Shown here in pieces: positions 38,658 to 48,172 of a DNA stretch of 64,000 bases (its first letter is position 1; every line of letters starts with the position of its first letter). The DNA is from an uncultured bacterium (lineage in GTDB: Bacteria > Bacillota > Bacilli > Lactobacillales > Lactobacillaceae). The DNA is taken from the NCBI GenBank assembly GCA_905214235.1, contig CAJMLF010000003.1, forward strand, positions 48,180-112,179, written 5' to 3'. The notes under the pieces were generated by a model. It was not told where the DNA came from. It did no database searches and was given only the letters and a program-made list of their open reading frames with translations. Made by a program: the position numbers and the translations under genes.

Positions 38658-41312
38658 GTGAAAGAGCTAAAGAAGCTTAACAGTGCGCAAGTACGGCGCA
38701 TGTACCTGGAATTCTTTAAGGAACACGGCCACAAGATTATGCCAAGTCAATCCTTGGTGCCAGTCAATGACCCAACCTTGCTATGGATCAACTCTGGGGT
38801 CGCCACAATGAAGAAGTACTTTGATGGGAAGGTCGTTCCGGAAAATCCGCGGATGACATCTTCGCAAAAGAGTATTCGGACTAACGATATTGAAAACGTG
38901 GGTAAGACGGCGCGGCACCACACCATGTTTGAAATGCTGGGGAACTTCTCAGTAGGTGATTACTTCAAGAATGAAGTTATTCCTTGGGCTTGGGAACTGC
39001 TGACCAGTGACAAGTGGTTCGGCTTTGATCCCGAACGTCTTTACATTACTTACTATCCAAAGGACCACGATGCTTATAACAAGTGGCGTGAAGTTGGGGT
39101 TGCTAAGGACCACCTGATTCCGGACGAAGATAACTTCTGGGACATTGGTCAGGGTCCTTCTGGCCCAGATACGGAAATCTTCTACGACCGTGGCCAGGAA
39201 TTCAACAATTTAGCAGATGATGATCCCGAAAACTATCCTGGTGGTGAAAACGAACGCTACCTGGAAATCTGGAACATCGTCTTCAGTCAGTTCAACCACA
39301 CACCAGAAAACACCTACGAACCACTGCCGCATAAGAACATTGATACCGGGATGGGGCTGGAACGGGTCGTTTCAATCTTTGAAAACGCCCCAACCAACTT
39401 TGAGACCGACCTGTTCATGCCGCTGATTAAGCAGACGGAGGACTTCTCCGCTGGTAAGAAGTACGGAGCCAACAAGGCTGACGATATCCAATTTAAGATC
39501 ATTGCGGACCACATTCGGACAATCACCTTTGCAATTGGTGATGGGGCCCTGCCATCCAACATGGGACGGGGTTACGTCATCCGGCGGTTGTTACGGCGGG
39601 CAGTTGTTGCCGGCAAAAAGTTGGGCATTGATAAGCCATTCCTAGCTAAGATGGTCCCAACCGTTGGTAAGATCATGCAGGACTACTACCCAGAAGTCTT
39701 GAAGAACGCCGACTACATTTCCTCCGTCATCAAGTCCGAGGAAGACCGCTTCAGTGCGACCCTGAATGGTGGACTTAACCTGTTGAATAACGTTATTGAA
39801 CAGGCCAAGAAGGATGGAACGAATGAAATCGATGGGCGGACCGCCTTTAAGCTCTACGATACCTATGGCTTCCCAATTGAGTTGACGAAGGAATACGCTG
39901 CCGACGAAGGGCTCACCGTTGACCAAAAGGGCTTTGAAGCCGCAATGACTGAACAACAAAACCGGGCCCGGAATGCTCGTGACATGGATAACGGGATGGG
40001 TGTTCAGACCGACCTGTGGACTGAATTTAAGGACCCTAGCGAATACGTTGGTTACACTGACTTGACGGTTAATGACGCCAAAGTAATCGGCTTGGCCCAT
40101 GACGGCAAGCAGGCCGACAGCGCCCAGCCAGGAGACGATGATGTCGAGGTTATCTTCGACAAGACCCCATTCTACGCCGAAATGGGGGGCCAGGTTGCTG
40201 ATACTGGTGACATTATTGATAACTATGGCAACACGGTTGGTCGGGTTGTCGATGTTCAGCACGCACCAAACCAACAAAACCTGCACCGGGTTGAACTAAA
40301 GTCCCCACTGAAGAAGGGGGCCCGCTACAAGCTGGTTGTGGACCGTCTTCGTCACTTGAAGATTGAAAAGAACCACACGGCAACCCACCTGCTGGACCAA
40401 GCACTGCGGAATGTCCTTGGTGGTCACACCCAACAGGCCGGGTCCTTAGTTGAAGAGCACTACCTGCGCTTTGACTTCAACCACTTTGGCCAGGTTACGG
40501 CCAAGGACCTAGCTGCGGTTGAAAAGATGGTTAACGAACAGATCTCCAAGGAGATTCCGGTCAAGACCATTGAAACTGATATTGACTCCGCTAAGGAAAT
40601 GGGTGCCATCGCCCTCTTCTCCGACAAGTACGGTGATAAGGTCCGGGTTGTTAAGATTGGTGATTACAACACCGAATTCTGTGGTGGTGACCACGTCAAG
40701 AACACTAACGAACTGGGTCTCTTTAAGATTGTTTCTGAAGGAGGCGTTGGTGCCGGCATTCGGCGGATTGAAGCGGTCACCTCGAGTGATGCCTATGACT
40801 TCCTGCAGAAGCGGAACGCAATGCTGGAAGAAGTTGCTAGTGATCTGAAGGTGGCCCAAATTAAGGAAGTCCCTCATCAAGTTGCTAGCCTCCAGGACGA
40901 GTTAAAGCAGGCTAACAAGCAGGTCGAGGCACTGCAAGCCAAGATCGCTGCCCAACAAGCCAACAGCGTCTTTGATAACGTTGAGGAAACGAAGGGTGGC
41001 AAACTGATTGCTGCTGAAGTCAAGGTTGCTGGAATGGGTCAGTTGCGGCAACTGGCTGATTCTTGGCGGGCAAAGAAGCTTTCCGACGTTCTTGTCTTAG
41101 GGACTGCGAACAACGGTAAGGCTAACCTGCTGGTTGCGGTTAGTGATGATAAGGTTAAGGATGGCTTAAAAGCCGGTGACCTGATCAAAGCCATTGCCAA
41201 GGCAATTAACGGTGGCGGCGGTGGTCGGCCAAACCTCGCCCAAGCCGGTGGTAAGAAGCCAGAGGGAATCCAAGACGCCCTCAAGCTGGCTAAGGAATAT
41301 TTGAATAAGTAA
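38658..41312 (+). CDS. alaS: Alanyl-tRNA synthetase
   Basis: The 884-residue class II synthetase has the aminoacylation domain at the N-terminus (SAQVRRMYLEFFKEHGHK; TARHHTMFEMLGNFSVGDYFK). The tRNA-binding middle comes next, then the editing domain with zinc ligands NHTATHLLDQALR (about 570) and CGGDHVKN (about 668), and the C-Ala domain with GGGGGRPNLAQAGG. I use the GTG at 38658 (site GGAAGAGGA). The TTG at 38634 lies inside the leader terminator. Expression is under the compact T-box. Confidence 0.97.
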   Translation: MKELKKLNSAQVRRMYLEFFKEHGHKIMPSQSLVPVNDPTLLWINSGVATMKKYFDGKVVPENPRMTSSQKSIRTNDIENVGKTARHHTMFEMLGNFSVGDYFKNEVIPWAWELLTSDKWFGFDPERLYITYYPKDHDAYNKWREVGVAKDHLIPDEDNFWDIGQGPSGPDTEIFYDRGQEFNNLADDDPENYPGGENERYLEIWNIVFSQFNHTPENTYEPLPHKNIDTGMGLERVVSIFENAPTNFETDLFMPLIKQTEDFSAGKKYGANKADDIQFKIIADHIRTITFAIGDGALPSNMGRGYVIRRLLRRAVVAGKKLGIDKPFLAKMVPTVGKIMQDYYPEVLKNADYISSVIKSEEDRFSATLNGGLNLLNNVIEQAKKDGTNEIDGRTAFKLYDTYGFPIELTKEYAADEGLTVDQKGFEAAMTEQQNRARNARDMDNGMGVQTDLWTEFKDPSEYVGYTDLTVNDAKVIGLAHDGKQADSAQPGDDDVEVIFDKTPFYAEMGGQVADTGDIIDNYGNTVGRVVDVQHAPNQQNLHRVELKSPLKKGARYKLVVDRLRHLKIEKNHTATHLLDQALRNVLGGHTQQAGSLVEEHYLRFDFNHFGQVTAKDLAAVEKMVNEQISKEIPVKTIETDIDSAKEMGAIALFSDKYGDKVRVVKIGDYNTEFCGGDHVKNTNELGLFKIVSEGGVGAGIRRIEAVTSSDAYDFLQKRNAMLEEVASDLKVAQIKEVPHQVASLQDELKQANKQVEALQAKIAAQQANSVFDNVEETKGGKLIAAEVKVAGMGQLRQLADSWRAKKLSDVLVLGTANNGKANLLVAVSDDKVKDGLKAGDLIKAIAKAINGGGGGRPNLAQAGGKKPEGIQDALKLAKEYLNK

Positions 41313-41325
41313 ACTACTAAATATG

Positions 41326-41370
41326 AAAGGCCTTTGGCATTCGGAATTTACGAATGCCAAAGGCCTTTTC
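41326..41370 (+). terminator. Terminator of alaS
   Basis: A perfect 18-bp stem, AAAGGCCTTTGGCATTCG pairing with its exact complement around a 7-base loop, ends in TTTT. Confidence 0.9.
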
Positions 41371-41467
41371 GCGCTTTTTAGGGGGGCTGGTTGTCGTTGT
41401 GTAAATGGGTGGCCCCAAAATTAGTTGGGCCGGACAAGAGAAAGGCAATTTCTAAGAAACACTATAA

Positions 41468-41496
41468 TTGTGCTTTATGAGTTATTATAGTAAAAT
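41468..41496 (+). promoter_or_regulatory. Promoter of the ireB-ruvX operon
   Basis: TTGTGC at 41468-41473, a 17-base spacer and TAAAAT at 41491-41496. Confidence 0.6.
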
Positions 41497-41530
41497 ATTC
41501 ACTTAAGAGACTACGTGGAGGTGACGATTG

Positions 41531-41800
41531 ATGACTACCAATAATGATAAGACGATGTTCTTTGACTTCGGCCAAGAACGTCAAGAAGATATTAAGCAGA
41601 CGCTAAAGACGGTTTACGAGTCTTTAGAGGAGAAGGGTTACAACCCGATTAACCAAATCGTTGGTTACCTGCTGTCTGGAGATCCAGCATACATTCCGCG
41701 GTTAAATGATGCGCGGAACCTAATTCGTCAACATGAACGTGATGAAATTATTGAGGAATTAGTTCGGTCGTACCTGAAGAATAACGGTGAGACTAAATGA
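41531..41800 (+). CDS. ireB: IreB family regulatory phosphoprotein (UPF0297)
   Basis: The 89-residue protein matches the UPF0297 family: DKTMFFDFG at the N-terminus, [33 protein letters not shown], and [18 protein letters not shown]. In Enterococcus IreB is a substrate of the Ser/Thr kinase IreK, phosphorylated on N-terminal threonines, and affects cephalosporin resistance. Thr residues at positions 2, 3 and 8 are present here. The ATG at 41531 follows GGAGGTGACG. The ruvX start overlaps its stop, and this ireB-ruvX-DUF1292 order is conserved in Firmicutes. Confidence 0.95.
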   Translation: MTTNNDKTMFFDFGQERQEDIKQTLKTVYESLEEKGYNPINQIVGYLLSGDPAYIPRLNDARNLIRQHERDEIIEELVRSYLKNNGETK

Positions 41801-42240
41801 GGTTAATGGGGTTAGACGTTGGTTCAAAGACTGTTGGGATTGCCGTTAGTGACCCCTTGGGCTGGACAGCACAAGCGGTGGAAATCATCCCCATTGATGA
41901 GGATGAAGAGGTCTTTGGCATTGACCGGGTTGCTGAGTTAGTCAGCAAGGAACAGGTCGCTGGCTTTGTTCTTGGTCTGCCGAAGAACATGAATAACACG
42001 GAAGGCCCCCGGGTAGACGCTTCCAAGCATTACGGTGACCTGTTAAAGAAGCGTTTCCCTGATATTCCCGTTGACTACCAGGATGAACGTTTAACGACGG
42101 TTGAAGCCCACCGGATGCTGGTTGAGGAAGCCGATATCTCACGGGCAAAGCAAAAAAAAGTTATTGACGAGGTTGCCGCAACCTTTATCCTGCAGAGTTA
42201 CCTTGATCGTCACGGTCGACTAGTACAAAAACTAAAATAA
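41797..42240 (+). CDS. ruvX: YqgF/RuvX family RNase H-like protein
   Basis: The 147-residue protein has the RNase H-like fold with N-terminal [22 protein letters not shown] and the middle [17 protein letters not shown]. The C-terminal [15 protein letters not shown] carries catalytic acidic residues (Asp 5, Glu and Asp further on). The family is linked to 16S rRNA 5'-end maturation and is also called a Holliday junction resolvase. It overlaps ireB by four bases. Confidence 0.95.
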   Translation: MRLMGLDVGSKTVGIAVSDPLGWTAQAVEIIPIDEDEEVFGIDRVAELVSKEQVAGFVLGLPKNMNNTEGPRVDASKHYGDLLKKRFPDIPVDYQDERLTTVEAHRMLVEEADISRAKQKKVIDEVAATFILQSYLDRHGRLVQKLK

Positions 42241-42252
42241 AGGATGATTAGA

Positions 42253-42552
42253 GTGAGTAAAAAGCAAAATAACGACGATAACCTGATTACCTTAATCGAT
42301 GAGGATGGTAACGAACAGCTCTTTAAGGAACTGTTCACCTTCGATTCGGATGATTATGGCAAGTCCTATATCTTTATTTACCCTGCAGAACAGGAAAATG
42401 ATGACTCGGTGGATATTCAGGCCTACATTGTTGCTGACAACAAAGACGGCGACGGCCAAGACCTTGTCCCGATTGAAGACGATAAGGAATGGGATATGGT
42501 TGAGCAGGTCCTGAACACCTTCCTTGACGATGACGGTAATTTCAACGCATAA
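42253..42552 (+). CDS. DUF1292 family protein (YrzB-like)
   Basis: This very acidic protein of about 99 residues ([35 protein letters not shown]) belongs to DUF1292. I place the start at the GTG at 42253, which has AAAGGA eight bases upstream. The ATG at 42244 is too close to it. Its function is unknown, but the ireB-ruvX-DUF1292 trio is conserved across Firmicutes. A terminator follows, closing the operon. Confidence 0.9.
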   Translation: MSKKQNNDDNLITLIDEDGNEQLFKELFTFDSDDYGKSYIFIYPAEQENDDSVDIQAYIVADNKDGDGQDLVPIEDDKEWDMVEQVLNTFLDDDGNFNA

Positions 42553-42569
42553 ATTTATGGTGATAATAA

Positions 42570-42630
42570 AGAATAAAGAAGGGCTCCTAGCGCTCGGCAC
42601 CGTCGAACACTAGAAGCCTCTTTATACTTG
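42570..42630 (+). terminator. Terminator after DUF1292
   Basis: An imperfect long stem, AAAGAAGGGCTCCTAG pairing with CTAGAAGCCTCTTT, ends in a short T stretch. Confidence 0.6.
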
Positions 42631-42666
42631 TGGGAGGATTCTCCCACGGATTAGTGGGGCGGTAAA

Positions 42667-43194
42667 ATGATTTTAACCACGTTAATTATCTTAATTTTGA
42701 TTGGTTGTTTTATAAATGGACACCGGAAGGGTTTAATCATGATGGTCCTGTACACCGGGACATACATCGTCAGTTGGCTTGCCGCTAAGACGGTTGCACC
42801 AATGCTCGGGACATGGTTAGGCCACCTCTTACCAAACGTTACGGACGAGGCCTCCTATTCAAGCGCGATTCTTTCGGCGGTCGATACGAGTGCCTTTTTC
42901 AGTCGGGGGATTGCCTTTCTCCTGGTATTTACCGCGGTTTCCATCATCTGTCACTGGGGGATCCGCCAATTACGCTGGATTAAGCGCGTGCCCGTTATCG
43001 GGACGGTGGATCGCCTTGCTGGTGGGGCCCTTTCCCTGGTAATCGGCTACATCATTATTTTCCTGGTTCTGGCGGTTACCCAGTTGTGGCCAGCGGGGTG
43101 GTGGCAGATGCAGATTGCCAACTCCGGCCTGGCCCGGTTGATTATCAACCAGACACCAGTTTTAGCTCATTTATTATTACAAACAATCGGCTAA
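42667..43194 (+). CDS. CvpA family membrane protein
   Basis: The 175-residue protein has four hydrophobic helices and the CvpA family pattern (GCFINGHRKGLIMMV near residue 12; VDRLAGGALSLVIGY near 115). The family is named after a colicin V production gene; its role in Firmicutes is not established. It precedes mutS2 by 13 bases, its usual place. Confidence 0.9.
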   Translation: MILTTLIILILIGCFINGHRKGLIMMVLYTGTYIVSWLAAKTVAPMLGTWLGHLLPNVTDEASYSSAILSAVDTSAFFSRGIAFLLVFTAVSIICHWGIRQLRWIKRVPVIGTVDRLAGGALSLVIGYIIIFLVLAVTQLWPAGWWQMQIANSGLARLIINQTPVLAHLLLQTIG

Positions 43195-43207
43195 AAGGAA
43201 GTTAAGT

Positions 43208-45580
43208 ATGAATCACAAAATTATTGAAACACTTGAGTTTAATCAGATTAAAACGGCCCTGGCCCACTACCTGGTATCCGCAGCGGGCCGCCAAGAGCTG
43301 GCAGCTTTAATGCCGGCAACGGATTTTGATACGGTTCACCAGATGCTGGAAGAAACTACTGACGGGGCCGATATCTTGCGTCTAGAAGGTGGGATTCCCC
43401 TTCCTAAATTAGCAGACGTTAAGCCACAGATGAAGCGGTTGCGGATTGGTGCCAATCTGAACGGGACCGAACTGGCACAGGTGACAAAGGTCCTGCAGGC
43501 CAGCATGAGTGTGCAAAACTTCTTTGACCAGATGCGGGAGAAGAAGATCAAGCTACGGGTCCTTGAAGGGGTCGTCGACCGTCTCGTGACCATTCCTTCC
43601 GTAACACGACGGCTGGTTCAATCGGTTGACCCGGATGGGCGGATTACGGATGAGGCCTCTCCCAAGCTACACGGTATCCGCCAACTGATTACGAAGACGG
43701 AAGATGAGATTCGCACTCAGATGGACCACTACACCACCGGGAGGAGTGCCAAGTATTTGAGTGAGCCAATTGTAACGGTGCGTAATGACCGGTTTGTTAT
43801 CCCCGTCCTCGCCCGTTACCGGAATAAGTTCGGTGGGGTGGTCCATGACCAGAGTGCGAGTGGTCAGACCCTTTACATTGAGCCGGGAGCAGTGATGGAG
43901 GATAATAACCGCTTACGGCAGGCACAGATTGAGGAAAAACAGGAAGTCCTGCGGGTTCTCGCCGAGCTTTCGGCCCTCATCACCCCCTACCGGCATGACA
44001 TCTTAAATAACGAGCAACTGCTGGGCCACCTGGACTTTGTAAATGCGAAGGCCACCTTAGCCTACCAGATGAAGGCCAGCCTGCCGTTGCTTTCACGGGA
44101 TAACGTGGTGAACCTGCGCAAGGCCCGTCACCCCCTGATTGCCCGTGATAAGGTGGTCGCCAACGACATTAAGATTGGGAAAGACTATCAGGCGATTATC
44201 ATCACGGGGCCCAACACCGGTGGTAAGACCATTACCCTAAAGACCTTGGGGATTATCCAGTTAATGGGCCAGTCGGGACTGTTTATTCCGACCGAAGAGG
44301 GGAGCACAATCGCCGTGTTCGACAATATCTTTGCCGATATCGGGGACGAACAATCCTTGGAACAAAACCTGAGTACCTTTTCCGGGCACATGGATAATGT
44401 GAAGGCAATTCTTGACCGGATTACCAACCGCAGCCTGGTCCTCTTGGATGAACTAGGTGCCGGGACGGACCCCAAAGAAGGGGCTGCGCTGGCAATGTCC
44501 ATCCTTGATGCCATTGGGGCCAAGGGGAGCATGGTAGTAATCACCACCCACTACCCAGAACTCAAAGTCTATGGTTACGACCGGGCCAAGACAATTAACG
44601 CCAGCATGGAATTTGACCAGGAAACGTTGGAGCCAACATACCGCCTCCTGCTGGGCATTCCGGGACGGTCAAACGGACTGGAGATTGCCCAACGGCTCGG
44701 TATCTCGTCGACAATCATTGATGAGGCCCGGTCACTGGTCAGCGACGACAGCCAGGATCTAAATAAGATGATTGGTGACTTGGTTGAACAACGGCGTGCG
44801 GCCCGGGAAGAAAACGAGCGGTTGACTAAGCTGGTCGCCAAGAACGAGGCCAAGGAGAAGGAGCTAACCGAGAAACTTGACCGCTTCAATGAACAACGTG
44901 ACAAACTGTTTGATCAAGCCCGGTCTAAGGCCAACCACCAGGTATCAATGGCTAAGCGTAAGGCTAACCGGATCATTCACCACCTCCGCCAGCTAGAAGT
45001 TCAGCAGGGGGCCAACGTCAAGGAAAACCAACTGATTGACGCCCAGGGGGCCCTCAACGCCCTCCACCAAGAAAACCCCCGGTTGAAGAATAATACCGTC
45101 CTTAAACGGGCGAAGGCCAAGCATGACCTCCACAAGGGCGACAGTGTCCTCGTAAAGTCATATGGCCAGTATGGTGAACTGCTTAACCGGCGGGGGAACC
45201 ATAAGTGGGAAGTCCAGATTGGGATTCTGAAGATGGAGATTGACGAGCGTGACCTTGAGAAGGTTGCCAAAAAGGACCTGCCCAAGGAAAAGGCAACGCG
45301 GCCGCAAAAACTAGCGGTGCGGACCACGCAGACACGGCGGACTTCTGCCCGGCTGGACCTCCGGGGCCATCGCTATGAGGAAGCAATGGGTGAATTAAGT
45401 AACTTTATCGACCACGCCCTCTTGAATAACCTGTCTTCGGTAACGATTATTCATGGTAAGGGTACGGGCGCCTTGCGGAAAGGAACCCAGCAATACCTGC
45501 AGAGTAACCCCCGTGTTAAGTCTTTTTCGTACGCCTCACCAAATAATGGTGGTGATGGAGCTACCATTGTTAACTTATAA
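43208..45580 (+). CDS. mutS2: MutS2 endonuclease/ribosome rescue ATPase
   Basis: The 790-residue MutS family protein lacks the mismatch-recognition domain. Walker A is GPNTGGKTITLK (about 333-344), Walker B is LVLLDELGAGTDPKEG, and a long coiled coil lies around 520-640. A C-terminal Smr nuclease domain (LDLRGHRYEEAM; IIHGKGTGALRKG) starts at about 715. It has been proposed to suppress recombination and, more recently, to split collided ribosomes. It has the full family length. Confidence 0.97.
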   Translation: MNHKIIETLEFNQIKTALAHYLVSAAGRQELAALMPATDFDTVHQMLEETTDGADILRLEGGIPLPKLADVKPQMKRLRIGANLNGTELAQVTKVLQASMSVQNFFDQMREKKIKLRVLEGVVDRLVTIPSVTRRLVQSVDPDGRITDEASPKLHGIRQLITKTEDEIRTQMDHYTTGRSAKYLSEPIVTVRNDRFVIPVLARYRNKFGGVVHDQSASGQTLYIEPGAVMEDNNRLRQAQIEEKQEVLRVLAELSALITPYRHDILNNEQLLGHLDFVNAKATLAYQMKASLPLLSRDNVVNLRKARHPLIARDKVVANDIKIGKDYQAIIITGPNTGGKTITLKTLGIIQLMGQSGLFIPTEEGSTIAVFDNIFADIGDEQSLEQNLSTFSGHMDNVKAILDRITNRSLVLLDELGAGTDPKEGAALAMSILDAIGAKGSMVVITTHYPELKVYGYDRAKTINASMEFDQETLEPTYRLLLGIPGRSNGLEIAQRLGISSTIIDEARSLVSDDSQDLNKMIGDLVEQRRAAREENERLTKLVAKNEAKEKELTEKLDRFNEQRDKLFDQARSKANHQVSMAKRKANRIIHHLRQLEVQQGANVKENQLIDAQGALNALHQENPRLKNNTVLKRAKAKHDLHKGDSVLVKSYGQYGELLNRRGNHKWEVQIGILKMEIDERDLEKVAKKDLPKEKATRPQKLAVRTTQTRRTSARLDLRGHRYEEAMGELSNFIDHALLNNLSSVTIIHGKGTGALRKGTQQYLQSNPRVKSFSYASPNNGGDGATIVNL

Positions 45581-45596
45581 TAAGTAAGCAGATGTG

Positions 45597-45625
45597 GTGA
45601 CTTTAAAAATGAGCTTTGGTAGAAT
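45597..45625 (+). promoter_or_regulatory. trxA promoter
   Basis: GTGACT at 45597-45602, a 17-base spacer and TAGAAT at 45620-45625. Confidence 0.6.
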
Positions 45626-45657
45626 AAAGGTACAGAAAAACGAGAGGAGTTAACAAA

Positions 45658-45972
45658 ATGGCAGTAAACGTTACAACCGACCAAACATTTGAAAAAGATA
45701 CGGCAAATGGTGTTGCGTTAATTGATTTTTGGGCAACCTGGTGCGGCCCATGTCGGATGCAGTCACCAGTTGTCGAAGCATTATCAGAGGATATGACGAA
45801 CATCAACTTCTTTAAGATGGACGTTGACCAAAATCCGGAAACTGCCCGCCACTTCCAAATCATGAGTATTCCAACACTGATGGTTAAAAAAGACGGTCAG
45901 GTTGTTGACCAAATCGTCGGCTACCACCCGGCAGAACAGCTCAAACAGATTTTGCAACAATACGCTGACTAG
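45658..45972 (+). CDS. trxA: Thioredoxin
   Basis: The 104-residue thioredoxin has the redox motif WCGPC at 28-32 (Cys 29 and Cys 32) and the cis-proline in SIPTLMV. It is a cytosolic disulfide reductant and is also the electron donor for enzymes such as the free methionine sulfoxide reductase encoded at 2598-3053. Its place after mutS2 is conserved in lactobacilli. Confidence 0.97.
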   Translation: MAVNVTTDQTFEKDTANGVALIDFWATWCGPCRMQSPVVEALSEDMTNINFFKMDVDQNPETARHFQIMSIPTLMVKKDGQVVDQIVGYHPAEQLKQILQQYAD

Positions 45973-46000
45973 TTGTTACCTTAAATGTGAATTAATACAA

Positions 46001-46047
46001 AAGCGGTCCTGACCATTTGGCATCTGCCAGACGGTCAGGACCGCTTC
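46001..46047. terminator. Bidirectional terminator between trxA and yslB
   Basis: AAGCGGTCCTGACC is an exact complement of GGTCAGGACCGCTT, separated by an 18-base loop. It lies between convergent genes. Confidence 0.85.
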
Positions 46048-46063
46048 GTTTATTTTCGGGATG

Positions 46064-46633
46064 CTATTTTTCCTTTGACTTCTTCTTGCCACGCTTCAAC
46101 CGTTGCAAACGAGACGGCTTCTCTTTTTCGTCTTCAGACTCCTTTTCAGTAGAGGCGCCCTGGAGGTGGATGAAGGTGACTAACTCGTTTCTTTCGGAGC
46201 TACTCTTGGTTTGGGGATCGTTTTCCAGGAGAATTTCAACGTAGTCATGGTGGCGGTCGTTAACCTTCGCCTCCACAATTGTATTCAGTTGAAATTCAAC
46301 TTCCTGGGCGAGAAAGCCGCATTCTAAACCAAAGGAGGTTTCTTCATCGTCGCGGCTGACCCGGTTGACGATCACTGGACCGCCAAGTCGCCAAATTTGA
46401 CTAGTGGCGGTCTTCTTTACCAGGGTAAGGTCACCAAAGGCGAGTTGCCGGGTCAAAGTGATAAGGTCGTTAGTTGTGGCCACGGGGTATTGCCGGGCCA
46501 GGTCCTTGCCAATCCAGTAGAGCATCTCATCGGTCTCTTTCCCCAGAATGGCAGGAAGAATGACGTCGCGAAGCGTCCCCGTATTCAAACCCTGGGGGCT
46601 GTTAATTAATTGGTCGTAAAGTTTTTGACTCAT
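46064..46633 (-). CDS. yslB: YslB family protein (DUF2507)
   Basis: The 189-residue protein matches DUF2507: TLRDVILPAILGKETDEMLYWIGKDLARQYP at 19-50, then an alpha/beta domain with FGLECGFLAQEVE. The tail from about 160 is a run of Glu, Lys and Ser. Function is unknown; the family sits near trxA, uvrC and murI in many Firmicutes. It is the only minus-strand gene in this run. Ribosome site AAGGAG lies in front of the ATG. Confidence 0.85.
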   Translation of the reverse strand: MSQKLYDQLINSPQGLNTGTLRDVILPAILGKETDEMLYWIGKDLARQYPVATTNDLITLTRQLAFGDLTLVKKTATSQIWRLGGPVIVNRVSRDDEETSFGLECGFLAQEVEFQLNTIVEAKVNDRHHDYVEILLENDPQTKSSSERNELVTFIHLQGASTEKESEDEKEKPSRLQRLKRGKKKSKEK

Positions 46634-46775
46634 TATCTCGTTCTGCTCCTTTTTTGCAATCAGTTACTATTATACTTAAAAACCGGGACCTTAGCAGCCC
46701 CAACTTGCAAAACTTGCAAATTAAACCGATAATGTAGTTTCAAGCATTTCTAAATAAAACAGTGAGGTGGCAGAA

Positions 46776-47582
46776 ATGGATAAACGACCCATCGGAATGA
46801 TGGACTCTGGCTTAGGCGGTTTATCGGTTCTCCGGGTATTACAAAGGGAAATGCCGAATGAATCGTTGATTTTTGTTGGTGACCAGGGACACTTCCCTTA
46901 CGGAACCAAGAGTCAGGCAGAAATCCGGCAGTTGGCATCGGCAGTTGGCCGCTTTTTACAGGAAAAGGGTGCGAAGATGATGGTAATTGCTTGCAATACA
47001 GCAACTGCAGCGGCACTACCAACCCTGCAAAAGCAGTTGTCAATTCCCGTGATTGGGGTCATTAAGCCGGGTGCCCAGGCGGCATTAGCAAGTGGGGCCC
47101 AGACGATTGGCGTTATCGGGACCGAATCGACCATTAAAAATGGCGCGTATGACCATGCCATCAAGGACTTGACGACGGCCAATATCCGGGTCGTCAGTCA
47201 GGCAGCCCAGCCACTAGTCTCAATTGTTGAACATGGCCAGACGGGGACCGTAGCGGCCCAACGGACGGTTGATCAAGAGTTAGCACCGCTAAAGGGGCAG
47301 GGCGTCCAAACCTTAGTCCTGGGGTGCACGCATTTCCCGTTCCTGAAAAAAGAGATCGAACACACCCTTGGTCCAACGGTGAAATTGGTTGATCCGGCCT
47401 TTGAAACAGTTAAGCACGTCCAAGCGGCGTTGGAGGCTAATGGTGGCGAGAATACCGGCCACGCACCAGTCGTTGAATTATACACAACCGGTAAAACCGC
47501 CGACCTGGTTAGCGGGGCGCAACTATGGCTCAGCGGTCAGTATGATTCCTGCAGTCACATTGATTTGGAGGTAACAAAATGA
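46776..47582 (+). CDS. murI: Glutamate racemase
   Basis: The 268-residue enzyme makes D-glutamate for peptidoglycan. Both catalytic cysteines are visible: IACNTATAAALP (Cys 73) and LGCTHFPFL (Cys about 184). MMDSGLGGLSVLR is at the N-terminus. I use the ATG at 46776 behind GAGGTGG. The GTG at 46767 overlaps the ribosome site. The next gene's start overlaps its stop, forming the murI-XTPase-yfcE operon. Confidence 0.96.
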   Translation: MDKRPIGMMDSGLGGLSVLRVLQREMPNESLIFVGDQGHFPYGTKSQAEIRQLASAVGRFLQEKGAKMMVIACNTATAAALPTLQKQLSIPVIGVIKPGAQAALASGAQTIGVIGTESTIKNGAYDHAIKDLTTANIRVVSQAAQPLVSIVEHGQTGTVAAQRTVDQELAPLKGQGVQTLVLGCTHFPFLKKEIEHTLGPTVKLVDPAFETVKHVQAALEANGGENTGHAPVVELYTTGKTADLVSGAQLWLSGQYDSCSHIDLEVTK

Positions 47583-48172
47583 AAATGCTAGTAGTTGCAA
47601 CGAAGAATGCCGGTAAGGCTCGTGAATACCGAAAGATGTTTGCCCCCTTTGACGTTGAGATCAAGACGCTTGCCGATTTTCCACCAATTACGATCAATGA
47701 GGATGGGCAAACATTTGCGGAAAATGCCTTGATTAAGGCTCAGACAGCAGTAGCAGCCTTTAATTTGCCAGTGATGGCCGATGACTCCGGCCTAGTTGTG
47801 GATGCCTTGAATGGCGCCCCGGGAGTCCATTCTGCCCGTTATGCAGGTGACCACGACGATGCCGCTAATAATGCCAAATTACTGCGTGAGTTAGCAAACG
47901 TTCCGGATGACCAACGAACAGCCCACTTCCATACCACAATTTTGGCCCTCAAGCCAGACGGGGCAAAGTTGGAGACGGAGGGCCGGGTTGATGGCAAGAT
48001 TCTCCAAAGGGCACGCGGCAACAACGGTTTTGGGTATGATCCCTTATTTATGCCGGACGGTTACGACTGTTCAATGGCGGAATTAACCGCTGATCAAAAG
48101 AACCAGATCAGCCACCGCGGCCGGGCACTCCGGGCCTTTATGAACCAGTTTGTGGAATGGTGGCAGGCATAA
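47579..48172 (+). CDS. XTP/dITP pyrophosphatase (RdgB/HAM1 family)
   Basis: The 197-residue house-cleaning enzyme removes non-canonical purine triphosphates. Motifs are VVATKNAGKAREY (4-16), EDGQTFAENALIKA (about 41), MADDSGLVVDALNGAPGVHSARYAG (about 66-90) and GFGYDPLFMP (about 152). It overlaps murI by four bases and the next gene by one base, the same order as racE-ysnA-ysnB in Bacillus. Confidence 0.95.
   Translation: MKMLVVATKNAGKAREYRKMFAPFDVEIKTLADFPPITINEDGQTFAENALIKAQTAVAAFNLPVMADDSGLVVDALNGAPGVHSARYAGDHDDAANNAKLLRELANVPDDQRTAHFHTTILALKPDGAKLETEGRVDGKILQRARGNNGFGYDPLFMPDGYDCSMAELTADQKNQISHRGRALRAFMNQFVEWWQA

Noticed and set aside
39642-40286. Minus-strand frame of 214 codons inside alaS
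   Set aside because: Shadow of a conserved synthetase; no independent signals.
41371-41467. Similarity between the spacer after alaS and the spacer after recA (both have a CCAAA-TTAGTT-GG motif and G-rich flanks)
   Set aside because: The match is short and imperfect; it may be a degenerate repeat, but I cannot separate it from chance without a genome-wide search.
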